DNA from: Desulfuromonas sp.
GTDB taxonomy: Bacteria > Desulfobacterota > Desulfuromonadia > Desulfuromonadales > UBA2294
DNA length: 56,077 nucleotides
NCBI GenBank assembly: GCA_002869615.1
Contig: PKUH01000069.1
Location: 1 to 56,077 of the forward strand
Direction of reading: 5' to 3'
Shown here: piece by piece, positions 32,137 to 42,241 of the stretch
Position numbering within the stretch: position 1 is the stretch's first letter
Layout: each line of letters opens with the position of its first letter
The notes under the pieces: generated by a model
What the model was told of the DNA's origin: nothing
The model's input: the letters and a program-made list of their open reading frames with translations, nothing else
Database searches by the model: none
Made by a program: the position numbers and the translations under genes

Positions 32137-34638
32137 TCAGCCGTAATCTGCGACAGGAAAGAACAGTATGAAACGGGTGCCTTGACCCGGATGGCTTACA
32201 ACCTCAATCCGCCCACCATGATCAGAAATAATATTATGGGTAATGGCAAGCCCGAGACCGGACCCCTCCCCTTTGGATGTGTAGAATGGTTCAAAAATAT
32301 CTTTCATAGCCTCCGGCGGGATGCCCTTGCCGGTATCGGAAAAAACGACCCTGACTCCTTCCGGTATTTTCCCGGCAGTGATTTCAAGGGTTCCACCGTC
32401 AGGCATCGCTTCGATCGCGTTGGTAATAAGATTCAGGAACGCCTGCTTCAGCTTATCCTTGTCGAGCGGAAATACGGGGAGATTTTTATCGATCCCGAGG
32501 TCGAGCTCAACCTTTGCCTTTCGGCACTGACTACCGACAAGAAACAGGGTATCTTCAAGAACCGCTGTGACCGACCCCGGCTTCAACTCGGCTTTCGGCA
32601 GAGCCGCAAAATGGAGGAGCTCATTGACCAGGCCTTCGAGGCGCTCGATCTCCTGCAACGCCCTGACGATGATCGCCTGATCATTTTCCCGCCCGATCAT
32701 CCGATCATGCAATTCATCGAGCATCAGATTGACCCCGGTCAGAGGATTGCGAATTTCATGAGCAATCGAGGCCGACAATCGGCCAAGAGAAGCAAGACGG
32801 TCGACCCGCTCCATCCGCCGCCGCATTTCGACCCGTTCCGTCAGATCCTCAATGGTCAAAAGCCGGTCAATCGACTCGCCGCCGAGAGGCAGAATGGCCA
32901 GACGGAACGTCATCTCTTTTTCACCCCGCTTGACTTCGACATACTGACTCCAGGCATCGGTCCCGGCAATTTCGAGTCCTGAGTTGAAAGCCTCGACAAA
33001 TTCGGGCCACAATGCCAGGGCGACGTCCAGAGGATTGGTACTGACTTCCGTCGGAACATCGAGGATTCTCGCTGCCGGCCCGTTCAGTGAAGTCAGAATC
33101 CCGTTTGAATCGAGGGTCAGAATGCCGGTTTCGACGTGCTCGAAGATTGCTTCCTTGAAATTCCGCTCCTGTATGATTTCGCGGCGCGAACGCCGCAGAT
33201 CCTGCAGCGACGTTAAAAGACGGGCCCGGCGTTCATTCAACTCGCGCGCCATAACGTTGAAGGATTTGGCAAGCTCGCCAACCTCGTCGCGAGACGACAC
33301 AACAACTTCACCAACCTGCCGTCCACGCGCCATTTTCTTGGTCCCTTCGATCAGATTCTGCAAAGGGCCGACAACCCCCCGGGAAAGTTCCATGGCAACC
33401 AGGAGAACCAGGAAGACAACCATGCCGATCATCACCATCGAGCTCCGGACAAACCCGGAAATCTCACGCCGTATCAGTTCGGATGTCTCGGTTGCGGCCT
33501 TATGAAACTGATTCACCTCGGCACCGATGGTTATCCCGCCAAAAACACCACTCAGCCTGTAGCTTCCGCTGTCATAGTAAATCGGCGCATACGCCATGAT
33601 TTTCTCGGAGCCGCCAACATTGGTAACATCAACGACCCCCGAACGCCCTTTGATAACCGCCTCGGCGACGTTTGGATAATTTTCATGGATAAAATCGGCA
33701 TAAAAAAGGTTGAACGGAATCAGCCCTGAATCGATCTGCTCCCGGGTCGATTTTTCGGTATAAGGGGGAACCAGCCGCCCCTCTTTGTCGAGGCCGCGAA
33801 TATCCCAGTACTTGGGATGGGTCAGCATCCAACCTTCGTCGTCAAACATGAATGCATAGTTGCCGCTGTCGTAGGAGGGAAAAACAACGTAGCTTTGTTC
33901 GGTCGGGGTAATATGCTGGGTAAACTCCATAAGATGGCGATGGTCGAGTGAAAGGACGACCATCCCCTGCAGCTCACCCGAATCACTGTAAACCGGCAGT
34001 ACAAAGCGGACAACGCCTTCGTACTTTGCTCCTTCAATCGCCGACTCCGGGTTTTCGGCTCCGGCAAGTTGCTGCAGTTTATTAACGTGCCAGCCGGTCA
34101 GATGCGAAACATAGACCTCTCCGGGCGGCAGATTCCTGGCTTGTTCAAAATAATCTTCAAAAAGATAGGTTGTATTCTCCGGCTTCGAAACATCACGCAA
34201 ATCTTGCGAGATTTCTCCATCGACAATCCTGACGAGCTCCTGTCCTGACGCATCGATATATGTCAATTCACGGTAGAGAGGAACTTCTTCACGGGTTTCA
34301 ACGGGATTCTCATTGTCCCCTCCGAGGTACCAGACCATGCGCTTATGTGCGTCGTGGAATTTTCGGTAATCAGAATTATTAACCGGCAGAAGAGCCAGCG
34401 CGCCAAGATCACTTTCGACTTCCCGGAGAAAGCCGGTAACCTCGTCGGCGACCATCCGCGCCCTTAATTCAAGCGATTTTGCGGCCTGGGTATCAAGGGC
34501 CCGGGTCGCATTTTCGCGCAAAAGTTTTTCGATTGTACGGAGGCTCTGGTCGGAATTTAACGACAACAGGACAAGCGGAACCAGCGACAGGGCCCAGAAA
34601 GCGAGAAGAACCTTCATGCGGAGAGAGAGGCGAATCAT
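32137..34638 (-). CDS. Sensor histidine kinase (dCache-HAMP-PAS-HisKA)
   Basis: An 833-aa membrane kinase. N-terminal helix [16 protein letters not shown], a periplasmic sensor of about 350 residues with Cache-like features ([33 protein letters not shown]), a second helix ([16 protein letters not shown]), HAMP, a PAS-like region ([20 protein letters not shown]), HisKA ([17 protein letters not shown]) and HATPase ([28 protein letters not shown]). Cognate kinase of the downstream response regulator by position. The signal is unknown; the domain binds small organic ligands in related kinases. Confidence 0.93.
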   Translation of the reverse strand: MIRLSLRMKVLLAFWALSLVPLVLLSLNSDQSLRTIEKLLRENATRALDTQAAKSLELRARMVADEVTGFLREVESDLGALALLPVNNSDYRKFHDAHKRMVWYLGGDNENPVETREEVPLYRELTYIDASGQELVRIVDGEISQDLRDVSKPENTTYLFEDYFEQARNLPPGEVYVSHLTGWHVNKLQQLAGAENPESAIEGAKYEGVVRFVLPVYSDSGELQGMVVLSLDHRHLMEFTQHITPTEQSYVVFPSYDSGNYAFMFDDEGWMLTHPKYWDIRGLDKEGRLVPPYTEKSTREQIDSGLIPFNLFYADFIHENYPNVAEAVIKGRSGVVDVTNVGGSEKIMAYAPIYYDSGSYRLSGVFGGITIGAEVNQFHKAATETSELIRREISGFVRSSMVMIGMVVFLVLLVAMELSRGVVGPLQNLIEGTKKMARGRQVGEVVVSSRDEVGELAKSFNVMARELNERRARLLTSLQDLRRSRREIIQERNFKEAIFEHVETGILTLDSNGILTSLNGPAARILDVPTEVSTNPLDVALALWPEFVEAFNSGLEIAGTDAWSQYVEVKRGEKEMTFRLAILPLGGESIDRLLTIEDLTERVEMRRRMERVDRLASLGRLSASIAHEIRNPLTGVNLMLDELHDRMIGRENDQAIIVRALQEIERLEGLVNELLHFAALPKAELKPGSVTAVLEDTLFLVGSQCRKAKVELDLGIDKNLPVFPLDKDKLKQAFLNLITNAIEAMPDGGTLEITAGKIPEGVRVVFSDTGKGIPPEAMKDIFEPFYTSKGEGSGLGLAITHNIISDHGGRIEVVSHPGQGTRFILFFPVADYG

Positions 34639-34702
34639 GGGCGGAGTATATCAGGAAGAACGGTCGAGGAGAAAGGCGAATTACATCCGGAACAAAGGGG
34701 TC

Positions 34703-34939
34703 TCAACTGCGCTTGCGGCCGTCTACAAAAAGTTTCCGTGAATTGATTGCCAACGGCAGGAGGTTCCGGTGTTTTTCCAGGGCGGAATCGAGGGTCGGAC
34801 CGTCGTTAATGATCACATCGTCGTCAGCGAGAACTGTTTTGGCGACGTGCAGTCCGTCCGGTCTGCTATAGACCAGAACTTCGTATTCCTCTGCGCCGAC
34901 CGGAAGGATACACTTATGAACGAGTTCTTCTGTATTCAT
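34703..34939 (-). CDS. Small conserved hypothetical protein
   Basis: A 78-aa soluble protein: MNTEELVHKCILPVGAEEYE then VLVYSRPDGLHVAKTVLADD. Start at 34939 because GAGGTGGG lies just upstream; the earlier in-frame ATG at 34987 has none. No family recognised. It ends 64 bp before the kinase gene start and may lead that operon. The 240 bp upstream (to 35178) shows no other gene. Confidence 0.6.
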   Translation of the reverse strand: MNTEELVHKCILPVGAEEYEVLVYSRPDGLHVAKTVLADDDVIINDGPTLDSALEKHRNLLPLAINSRKLFVDGRKRS

Positions 34940-35178
34940 AGCCGCCCACCTCGAGTGATCGACCTGTGCCAAACGATGCTGCCGCACAGGAAATTTAACA
35001 ATAAATAAATCACGGACATTGTAGAAATAAGAGCAATTTCCCTGCCAATTGAAGCAGAAGGGGCGAAATGGGTAAAGACCTGAATAAATAATGGAAATTT
35101 CAGAGTGGCAAGAACAGTGTCAATGGCATAAAAGTCTTGAAATGACGGGAGCGGACAACGTCAATTAGCAAAATAACC

Positions 35179-36147
35179 TTATTTGCGGCGGCTGACCACG
35201 TAATCGGCAACCGTCTCCAGAGCATCACGCTCGATCGAAGACGGGAAAAGATGGAGTTTCGACTTGGCCGATGCGATCATTGATTCGGCTCGCTGTCGAG
35301 TGTAGCCGATGCCGTCATAGCGTTGAATCAGTTCAAGGACCGCGGCAAGGCTTTCATCGGAAAGTTGTTCTTCTGCGATAATCGATTCGACCCGGGAACG
35401 CTCTTCGCCGGTACAGCGCTTCAGCGCATGGATAAGCGGCAGGGTCATCTTGCCCTCTTCCAGGTCGTGCCCCTGGGCTTTACCGAACTCGGTTTCATCG
35501 GCAACATAATCGAGGGCATCATCCATCAACTGAAAAGCAATTCCGACTTCCATGCCGAACCCGGCCAGCGCCTCTTCCTGATCGGCCGTTGACGATCCGA
35601 GGATTGCACCGACGCGACAGGCTGCGGCGATCAGAATCGCGGTCTTGTTGCGAACAACATCAAGATACCGATCTTCATCCATCTCGAGATCGCAGGTATT
35701 GATCAGTTGTTGAACCTCACCTTCGGCCATTGATGTTGTCGCGTCGGAAAGGGTTTTCAGGATTTCGAGGCTGCCTTGTCGGACCATGATCGAAAACGAC
35801 TTGGCAAAAAGAAAATCACCAACCAGGACCGAGGCTTCGTTGCCCCAGACTGAATTGGCCGACTCCTGTCCGCGGCGCAGCACAGCACTATCGACGACAT
35901 CATCATGCAGCAAGGTCGCTGTGTGGATAAACTCAACAACGCTGGCCAATGCGACATGCCGGTCGCCAGTATAGCCGGCGAGGCGGGAACAGAGCAGCAG
36001 GAGCATTGGCCGCATCCTTTTCCCGCCGCTGCCAAGAACGTACTCTCCGACTTTTCGAATCAGTTCAACATCGGAAGCAAGATCTTCCTTGAACTGTTCT
36101 TCAACCCGGACGAGATCGTCCTTTAATAGTGTTAAGACTTGATCCAT
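35179..36147 (-). CDS. Trans-polyprenyl diphosphate synthase (octaprenyl type)
   Basis: A 322-aa all-helical prenyltransferase that extends farnesyl diphosphate with isopentenyl units, supplying the quinone side chain. First aspartate motif LLHDDVVDSAVLRRG (DDxxD), second FQLMDDALDY, plus GGKRMRPMLLLL near the N-terminus. Small residues before the first motif suggest a long (C40 or similar) product, as expected for menaquinone side chains in desulfuromonads (inference). Single-gene unit. Confidence 0.92.
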   Translation of the reverse strand: MDQVLTLLKDDLVRVEEQFKEDLASDVELIRKVGEYVLGSGGKRMRPMLLLLCSRLAGYTGDRHVALASVVEFIHTATLLHDDVVDSAVLRRGQESANSVWGNEASVLVGDFLFAKSFSIMVRQGSLEILKTLSDATTSMAEGEVQQLINTCDLEMDEDRYLDVVRNKTAILIAAACRVGAILGSSTADQEEALAGFGMEVGIAFQLMDDALDYVADETEFGKAQGHDLEEGKMTLPLIHALKRCTGEERSRVESIIAEEQLSDESLAAVLELIQRYDGIGYTRQRAESMIASAKSKLHLFPSSIERDALETVADYVVSRRK

Positions 36148-36233
36148 ATAAAAAACTCAAAATCCATTCAGTTCATCGAAGAGTTAAACTGCGCTCATCC
36201 TAAAGAATAGTCTGGAACCTTGTCAAAGTATTT

Positions 36234-37733
36234 TTATCGCTGCATGACCGGTAATTCGAGCCGAATCCGGGCACCGTCGCGATATGTTGTATCGAGAATC
36301 AGGTCTCCGCCATGATCCTCGGCCAGTTTACGGCAGAGAGAAAGACCAAGCCCGGTCCCCTCGTCCCGATCTTTGGTTGAATAGAACGGCTCGAAAATTT
36401 TTTCACTCTGATCCAAAGGAACCCCCGGTCCGCTATCGGAAACACTGATGACCGCACCACCCGGCTCTTGAACAAGCCGGATAACCAGCTTTCCTCTTCC
36501 CTGCATCGCCTGGCCTGCATTCAGCAACAGATTAATCAGAATTTGCCGGAGCTGATCGGCATCTCCTTCAACGATGAGTGGTACTTCCGGACGTTCATAA
36601 TCAATGACAATCTCCTTGAAGAGCCGTTGTGGAGAGAGCGAAACAATTGTTTCCCGGCAGAGACTGTCAAGATCAACCGGTTCCAGATGCCCCTGCCCGC
36701 TCCGGGCAAAGCTGAGTAATCCACCGGTAATCCGCCGACAACGCCTGCACTCATCTATAATTGCCCGCAAATCGTCTTTTCTCGGATCATCCGGGCTGCA
36801 ATCCTCAAGAAGCAGTTCGGCATAACCAAGGATAATTCCGATCGGATTGTCTATTTCATGCGATATTCCGGCTGCCAGTTGTCCAATCGCTGCCAGCCGT
36901 TCCGAACGAAGCAATTGGGCCTGAACCTGCTGCAGCTCGTCGTTGGCCTTTTGTAACGCGTTGTTCTTTTCGGTCAGGGCACTGCGACTGCTGTCGAGAT
37001 TTTCCGACATTTCGTTGAATGAGGCTGCCAGTGCCGAAAGTTCATCACTGCCGGAAACACTCATTCGTATCGCAAGTTCGCCCCGGCCGATTGCCCGCAC
37101 TGCCTGGTTCAGCTCCTGGACCGGTCGGGCCACCCGCCTGGCCACGACCGCGGCCAGAAAAAGTGATGCGCATAAGGCAAACAGCCCGATCCGGAAAAAT
37201 TGTTGGCGCATCTCGGTCTGTCGTTGATCAACCGAATCATAGGAGATGAGATACCGTACCGACAGAACCTGTTCTCCGGTTGGACCGAAAGCGGGAACAA
37301 TCAAATCGAGAAACCGGTCTCCATTATCAAATGATCGGGTAACGGCCGTTGTTCGCGGGACTCCAACCCGGCGCGCCAGATCTGGCATCTCGATCTTTTC
37401 GAGCGGCAGATCAATATAGTCGGGAAACTGTGGTGAAGAAAAAAGCTCCCGGCCGCTCGGTGAATAGAGTGAAAAACGGATCAGGTCACGGTTGAAACCG
37501 AGAAAATCATAAACGTATTCGAGGTTTTTCTCATCCTGTCCGGTGAAAGCGCCCCTGAATTGTTTCAATAGCTCAGGGGTCGCGAAACGGGCAAACGAGA
37601 TACTTCGCAAGCGCAGGTGTTCCTCCCACTGCCTGGACTGGCTCCTGACCAGAAAGAAAAAGGTTCCGAGCAGAACAGCAATGAGCAGTACGGCCGTATA
37701 AAAAAAAAGTTTTTTGCCGAGAGTCGCTTTCAT
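36234..37733 (-). CDS. HAMP sensor histidine kinase, divergent from the cbb3 operon
   Basis: A 499-aa kinase with two helices (FFYTAVLLIAVLLGTFFFLV; FRIGLFALCASLFLAAVVA) around a periplasmic domain of about 150 residues, HAMP (RRVARPVQELNQAVRAIG), a coiled coil, HisKA (GISHEIDNPIGIILGYAEL) and HATPase (NLLLNAGQAM, DSGPGVP, GTGLGLSLCRKLA). No response regulator adjoins. It shares a 230-bp divergent promoter region with ccoN, hinting at a role in respiratory control, though that is inference. Confidence 0.9.
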   Translation of the reverse strand: MKATLGKKLFFYTAVLLIAVLLGTFFFLVRSQSRQWEEHLRLRSISFARFATPELLKQFRGAFTGQDEKNLEYVYDFLGFNRDLIRFSLYSPSGRELFSSPQFPDYIDLPLEKIEMPDLARRVGVPRTTAVTRSFDNGDRFLDLIVPAFGPTGEQVLSVRYLISYDSVDQRQTEMRQQFFRIGLFALCASLFLAAVVARRVARPVQELNQAVRAIGRGELAIRMSVSGSDELSALAASFNEMSENLDSSRSALTEKNNALQKANDELQQVQAQLLRSERLAAIGQLAAGISHEIDNPIGIILGYAELLLEDCSPDDPRKDDLRAIIDECRRCRRITGGLLSFARSGQGHLEPVDLDSLCRETIVSLSPQRLFKEIVIDYERPEVPLIVEGDADQLRQILINLLLNAGQAMQGRGKLVIRLVQEPGGAVISVSDSGPGVPLDQSEKIFEPFYSTKDRDEGTGLGLSLCRKLAEDHGGDLILDTTYRDGARIRLELPVMQR

Positions 37734-37823
37734 AACATATTGAATATTCGATATTTAACGGCATCATAGACAAGTCGATGCGATTGGTCAACACAACTCC
37801 GGTTGCATCCGCTATCTAAATTA

Positions 37824-37852
37824 TTGACAAACACCCTGGATCAGATTATTTT
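37824..37852 (+). promoter_or_regulatory. Sigma-70 promoter upstream of the cbb3 operon (distal)
   Basis: TTGACA, 17-base spacer, TATTTT. About 110 bp before the ccoN start codon. Confidence 0.55.
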
Positions 37853-37891
37853 ATGACCGTTTTAGTGATATTTAAAATCAATCATCGGTGC

Positions 37892-37920
37892 TTGACCTTT
37901 AGATAGACCTTACCTAAGAT
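37892..37920 (+). promoter_or_regulatory. Sigma-70 promoter upstream of the cbb3 operon (proximal)
   Basis: TTGACC, 17-base spacer, TAAGAT, with the direct repeat GACCTTTAGATAGACCTTAC overlapping the spacer. The repeat could be a regulator site. No clean FNR box (TTGATN4ATCAA) is present. Confidence 0.5.
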
Positions 37921-37964
37921 TAGAAAATTATTTCCTTTACCGATGTTTAAAAAGGAGGAACTGC

Positions 37965-39380
37965 ATGGACAAACCGGAATACAACTACGCCATCGTCAGG
38001 AGCTTCGTTAACTGGAGTATACTGTGGGGGCTGGTCGCAATCCTGGTCGGGGTCATCGCCTCTTTCCAGATGATTTACCCGGATCTTAACTTCCCCCCCT
38101 ATCTCACCTTCGGCCGCTTGCGGCCGCTGCACACCAATGCCGGACTTTACGGCTGGGGAGTCGGCTCTATTTTTGCGATGTTCCTGTATATCACGCAGCG
38201 CCTCTGTAAAACCGGGCTGTGGAACGACAAACTGGCGACCTTTCAGCTCTGGTTGTTCAACGCGACGATTATTGCCGCTGCGATCACTCTCCTGATGGGC
38301 TACACCACCTCCAAGGAGTATCATGAGCTGGAATGGCCACTTGATGTCATGGTCGTCATTCTCTGGGTGGTCTTTGCCGTCAACATCATCATGACCATCA
38401 TGAAACGCCGCGAGGAGCAGATGTATATTTCGCTCTGGTATATCATGGCGTCGCTGATCGGTGTGGCAATCCTCTATCTGGTAAATTCCGCGGCAATTCC
38501 GGTATCCCTGTTCAAATCTTATTCTGCCTATGCCGGCACCAATGACGCCAACGTCCATTGGTGGTTCGGCCATAACGCCGTCGCCATGGCCTTTACCGCG
38601 CCGCCGCTGGCGATGTTCTACTATTTCCTGCCAAAATCGACCGGCGTACCGATATACAGCCACCGCCTGTCGATCATCGCTTTCTGGAGTCTGGTTTTCA
38701 TGTACCTCTGGACCGGAGCCCATCACCTGCTCTGGACTCCGGTTCCCGACTGGATTCAGACGCTGGCGATGGCGTTTTCGGTTATGCTGATTGCCCCGTC
38801 GTGGGGTTCGGTGATCAATGGCTACCTCTCCATGAACGGCCAGTGGCACCAGATGCGCGAAAACTATCTGGTCAAGTTTCTGATCCTCGGCATTACCTTC
38901 TACGGTCTGCAAACCCTGCAAGGGCCAATGCAGTCGATCCGGACTTTTTCCGCCTTTATCCACTACACCGACTGGGTTCCGGCCCACATCCACATGGGAA
39001 CCATGGGCTGGGTGTCGATGATCGCTTTTGCCGGCATCTACTTTTTGGTGCCCCGTATCTATGGTCGCGAACTTTATAGCATTCCACTGGCCAACCTCCA
39101 TTTCTGGCTGATCCTGATCGGTCAGCTGCTCTGGACGATCCCGCTCTGGGTCGCCGGTGTCCTCCAGGCCGGCATGTGGAATGCGATGAACGACGACGGC
39201 AGCCTGACTTATACGTTCATGGAGACCATGGTCGAAATGTACCCCTACTGGTGGGCCCGCAGTATCGGCGGCATTATCTTCATGATCGGTGTCATTATCT
39301 TCATCTACAATCTGTTCAAGACAGCAAAAAGCGGAGAAGTCTCCATGGCCGAACCTGCTACAGCTGAAGGGAGGGCCTGA
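37965..39380 (+). CDS. ccoN: cbb3-type cytochrome c oxidase subunit I
   Basis: A 471-aa, 12-helix catalytic subunit. The low-spin haem ligand is in PLHTNAGLYGWG; the Cu-B/haem ligands are in WWFGHNAVAMAF, WTGAHHLLWTPVPDW and VPAHIHMGTMGW. It reduces oxygen at the binuclear centre with high affinity and pumps protons; typical of microaerobic respiration. Ribosome site AAAGGAGGA. It leads a ten-gene operon (37.9-46.4 kb). Confidence 0.96.
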   Translation: MDKPEYNYAIVRSFVNWSILWGLVAILVGVIASFQMIYPDLNFPPYLTFGRLRPLHTNAGLYGWGVGSIFAMFLYITQRLCKTGLWNDKLATFQLWLFNATIIAAAITLLMGYTTSKEYHELEWPLDVMVVILWVVFAVNIIMTIMKRREEQMYISLWYIMASLIGVAILYLVNSAAIPVSLFKSYSAYAGTNDANVHWWFGHNAVAMAFTAPPLAMFYYFLPKSTGVPIYSHRLSIIAFWSLVFMYLWTGAHHLLWTPVPDWIQTLAMAFSVMLIAPSWGSVINGYLSMNGQWHQMRENYLVKFLILGITFYGLQTLQGPMQSIRTFSAFIHYTDWVPAHIHMGTMGWVSMIAFAGIYFLVPRIYGRELYSIPLANLHFWLILIGQLLWTIPLWVAGVLQAGMWNAMNDDGSLTYTFMETMVEMYPYWWARSIGGIIFMIGVIIFIYNLFKTAKSGEVSMAEPATAEGRA

Positions 39381-39382
39381 TC

Positions 39383-40261
39383 ATGTGGGAAAAGAAACCG
39401 GTAATATTTCTGATTCTGGCCACTGTCACAATCCTTATCGGCACGATCGTCACCATGGTCCTGCCCTTCGCCTGGGTCAACACCGAGCATGACCGGATTG
39501 AAACGGTCACTCCGTACAGCGCCCTCGAACAGGAAGGTCGCGATATCTATATCCGCGAAGGCTGCAACAACTGTCATTCGCAAACAGTACGACCGCTGGT
39601 TGCCGAGGTTATCCGTTACGGCGAATATTCAAAATCGGGTGAATTTGTCCACGACCGCCCCTTCCTCTGGGGCTCAAAACGGACCGGACCCGATCTGGCC
39701 CGTCTCGGCGGCAAATACCCGGATGCTTGGCATTACAAACACATGGAATCGCCCCGGTCAATGGTCCCGAAAACCAATATGCCGGATTACGGCTGGCTCA
39801 GCGAAAACATGGTCGATCCTGATATGATCCGGCGGAAGATGAATGCCCTCGACTTCCCGTATAGCGAGGAAGAGATAAAATCCCTGACAGGCAAAACCGA
39901 GATGGATGCGATTGTTGCCTACATGCAGAAACTCGGCACCGGCATTCCCTGGAGAAAAACCGCCCAGGTCGAAATCATCGGAGAACTGACCAACCCCTAT
40001 GCCGGAGCAGACCACAAAACCATGGAAGCCTGGGAAGATCTCTACCTGACCAATTGTGCCGCCTGCCATGGGCGACATCACGAAGGGGATATCGGACCGG
40101 AACTGGTCGGTGCTGCGTACGAGGATGCGGAGCTCTTCAGCTTGATCTACAACGGCATCCCGGAAGGCGGCATGCCCTCCTTTGCCAGCCTGGGGACCGA
40201 CAAGGTCTGGAAATTGACCAACTTCGTGAAATATTACATCTACGAAGAGGATCATTACTGA
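39383..40261 (+). CDS. ccoO: cbb3 oxidase subunit II fused to a second cytochrome c domain
   Basis: A 292-aa protein. The first ~190 residues are CcoO: a membrane anchor (VIFLILATVTILIGTIVTMV), haem site CNNCHSQ (61-65) and Met ligand in TNMPDYGW. An extra C-terminal class I cytochrome c domain follows, with CAACHG (225-229) and Met264 in GGMPSF. A normal CcoO carries one haem, so this is a CcoO-cytochrome c fusion. The downstream CcoP has only one haem, so the total haem count of the complex is kept. The stop overlaps the ccoQ start. Confidence 0.92.
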   Translation: MWEKKPVIFLILATVTILIGTIVTMVLPFAWVNTEHDRIETVTPYSALEQEGRDIYIREGCNNCHSQTVRPLVAEVIRYGEYSKSGEFVHDRPFLWGSKRTGPDLARLGGKYPDAWHYKHMESPRSMVPKTNMPDYGWLSENMVDPDMIRRKMNALDFPYSEEEIKSLTGKTEMDAIVAYMQKLGTGIPWRKTAQVEIIGELTNPYAGADHKTMEAWEDLYLTNCAACHGRHHEGDIGPELVGAAYEDAELFSLIYNGIPEGGMPSFASLGTDKVWKLTNFVKYYIYEEDHY

Positions 40262-40401
40262 TGGACCTCGGCTCTCTTCTCTATCTGGGAATTACCTTCG
40301 GAATGCTGGTGGTTTTCGCTGCGATTGTCTTTCGCACCTATCGGTCGAAAAATCGCAGGAAGTACGAAGATCCCAAGCACCGAATGCTCGACGACGAATA
40401 A
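40261..40401 (+). CDS. ccoQ: Small cbb3 subunit (CcoQ-like)
   Basis: A 46-aa single-helix protein (LLYLGITFGMLVVFAAIVF) with a basic stop-transfer (RTYRSKNRRKY) and the tail EDPKHRMLDDE. It starts within the TGATG overlap with ccoO. By position it is CcoQ, which stabilises the oxidase. The tail closely matches that of CcoS in this operon (GPKYRMLDDD), which is not expected for CcoQ. Confidence 0.8.
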   Translation: MDLGSLLYLGITFGMLVVFAAIVFRTYRSKNRRKYEDPKHRMLDDE

Positions 40402-40416
40402 TCAAGGGAGGGCGTC

Positions 40417-40914
40417 ATGCTCGAAAATCACGAACATAAACACGATACGCACGATTTTGATGGCATCACCGAAAACAGGGTCAATTCACCACCAACCTAT
40501 TTCAATGTGCTCTTTTATGGACTGATCATCTGGGGAGTCATCTTTTGCGGCTACTACCTTTTCAGCGGCTGGAGTTCCAATCAGGAATTCCAGCAGAAAA
40601 TGCAGGCGCACGAAGCCGCCTATGCGTCTTCAGATCCGGTGGCAAACGCGCCGAAAAACACCATTCCGCCGGCCTCCAGCGAAGCATCGGAAGCCGAGAA
40701 ATTATTTGCCGATCACTGTGCGGCATGCCATGGAGCAAAAGCCCAGGGCGGCTTCGGTAGCGATCTGACTACAGATGAATACGTCTACGGGAAAACCCGC
40801 GAAGCAATAAGCGAATCGATCAGTGCGGGACGGGGTGGCAAGATGCCCGGCTTTGCCGACTCTCTGTCCCAGGCACAGATTGACACACTGGTGACCTTCC
40901 TCCTGCAGCTCTGA
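40417..40914 (+). CDS. ccoP: cbb3 oxidase subunit III, monohaem form
   Basis: A 165-aa protein. A His-rich cytoplasmic start (ENHEHKHDTHDFDG), one helix (VLFYGLIIWGVIFCGYYLF), a linker, then one cytochrome c domain with CAACHG (101-105) and Met143 in GKMPGF. Usual CcoP has two haem domains and about 300 residues; this one has lost one, and a matching domain is found on CcoO instead. It passes electrons from soluble cytochromes to CcoO. Confidence 0.88.
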   Translation: MLENHEHKHDTHDFDGITENRVNSPPTYFNVLFYGLIIWGVIFCGYYLFSGWSSNQEFQQKMQAHEAAYASSDPVANAPKNTIPPASSEASEAEKLFADHCAACHGAKAQGGFGSDLTTDEYVYGKTREAISESISAGRGGKMPGFADSLSQAQIDTLVTFLLQL

Positions 40915-40925
40915 TTACCTGTTAT

Positions 40926-40955
40926 CAGGCGGGGTGAGATCTCTCGCCCCGCCTG
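40926..40955 (+). repeat. Intercistronic hairpin between ccoP and ccoG
   Basis: A perfect 9-bp GC stem, CAGGCGGGG with CCCCGCCTG, and a 12-nt loop, no T tract. It probably protects the upstream mRNA or sets the ratio of structural to assembly genes. Confidence 0.6.
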
Positions 40956-40966
40956 GAAAGCAGACC

Positions 40967-42241
40967 ATGCCACAATCACAAATGTCGGCTCAAAGTCTTT
41001 CCTGCATCGGCCCCCGACGCAGGTCTTTTCAATGGATCCTGAGCCTCTTGGTTGTCCTTCTCCCATGGTTTAAGATCGACGGAAAGTCACTTCTGCGGAT
41101 TGACATACCTGAGTTGAGTTTCTATTTTTTCGGCGCAGTCCTGCGCATCGAAGAACTCTATTTGCTGCTCATCGTCTGCCTTGTCCTGGTGCTCGGGTTC
41201 CTGTTGATCACCCTCGCCTTCGGCCGGGTCTGGTGCGGCTGGGCCTGTCCGCAGACGACATTGAACGATATTTCTGAATGGCTGGCCCGCAAACTGGGTC
41301 TGAATATCAGCAAAAACCGGTTGCAGGGCCCGGCCTGGCGTCGGGCAATAATTCATATCATCTATGTCGTTCTGGCGTTTGCAATTGCCGCCAATCTGCT
41401 CTGGTACTTTATTGAACCGCGCCAGTTTTTTTCTGCTCTGGTCAGCGGCAGCCTGCATAGTGCCGCCTGGGCGACCCTGATGATTATCTTTATCACGATC
41501 TATATCGACCTTGCATTCATCAGGCGATTGATGTGCAGTGAGTTCTGCCCCTATGGCCGTATCCAGACCGCGCTGGTCGACCCCGGGACATTGACCCTGC
41601 ATATCCCGGAATCAGAAAATGAACGGTGTATCGAGTGCGGTTCATGTGTGCGGGCCTGTCCGATGGAAATCGATATCCGCAACGGGTTCCAGGTGGAATG
41701 TATCAACTGCGGCCGTTGCCTTGATGCTTGCCGACAGGTCATGAAGCGACGTAAGGAACCTGGTCTGATCTGTTACAGCTTCGGAACTGAAAACAGAGGA
41801 GTGAAAGCCCTGCTCAATCCGCGCATGCTGCTGGTCACCATCTCGACCCTTTGCCTGCTGGTCATCCTGGGAATCGCCATGGCGAATCGGGCCGATGCGA
41901 CCCTGAAGTTATCTCACTCGCACCAGGTAGCGCCCCGACGCCTCGCCAATGGCACAACAGCGACATTCTTCAATGCCTGGATCAACAACCGTGAACAACA
42001 GGTGAATCGGTACCGGCTCCGGCCCGGTAACTGGTCTGAATCTTCAAGTTTAAGCGTAAGGGGGCAGACCGAAAACATCAAGGTCGAGGCCGGCGGTAAT
42101 CGTCGCATCGACTTTGTTCTGGTCAGTCCTCATATCAATGACAGCCAGGAAGTTGTATTTTATCTCGAAGACAGTCAGGGCAATATTGTTGCCAGTGCAT
42201 CCGCCCTGATCAAGGCAGATATCAATGAATCAAACAAGTAA
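40967..42241 (+). CDS. ccoG: Cytochrome c oxidase accessory protein CcoG
   Basis: A 424-aa membrane ferredoxin-like protein needed for copper delivery to cbb3 oxidase (Cu(II) reduction in characterised members). Several helices, a WCGWACPQTTL motif, then two 4Fe-4S sites, CIECGSCVRACP and CINCGRCLDACR, and a C-terminal Ig-like domain. ATG 40967 follows GGAAAG; a GTG at 40934 would sit inside the 40926-40955 hairpin. Confidence 0.93.
   Translation: MPQSQMSAQSLSCIGPRRRSFQWILSLLVVLLPWFKIDGKSLLRIDIPELSFYFFGAVLRIEELYLLLIVCLVLVLGFLLITLAFGRVWCGWACPQTTLNDISEWLARKLGLNISKNRLQGPAWRRAIIHIIYVVLAFAIAANLLWYFIEPRQFFSALVSGSLHSAAWATLMIIFITIYIDLAFIRRLMCSEFCPYGRIQTALVDPGTLTLHIPESENERCIECGSCVRACPMEIDIRNGFQVECINCGRCLDACRQVMKRRKEPGLICYSFGTENRGVKALLNPRMLLVTISTLCLLVILGIAMANRADATLKLSHSHQVAPRRLANGTTATFFNAWINNREQQVNRYRLRPGNWSESSSLSVRGQTENIKVEAGGNRRIDFVLVSPHINDSQEVVFYLEDSQGNIVASASALIKADINESNK

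Noticed and set aside
35110-35140. Second sigma-54 promoter on the minus strand before the 78-aa gene
   Set aside because: TTGACACTGTTCTTGC has the right spacing but GA in place of the essential GG at -24.
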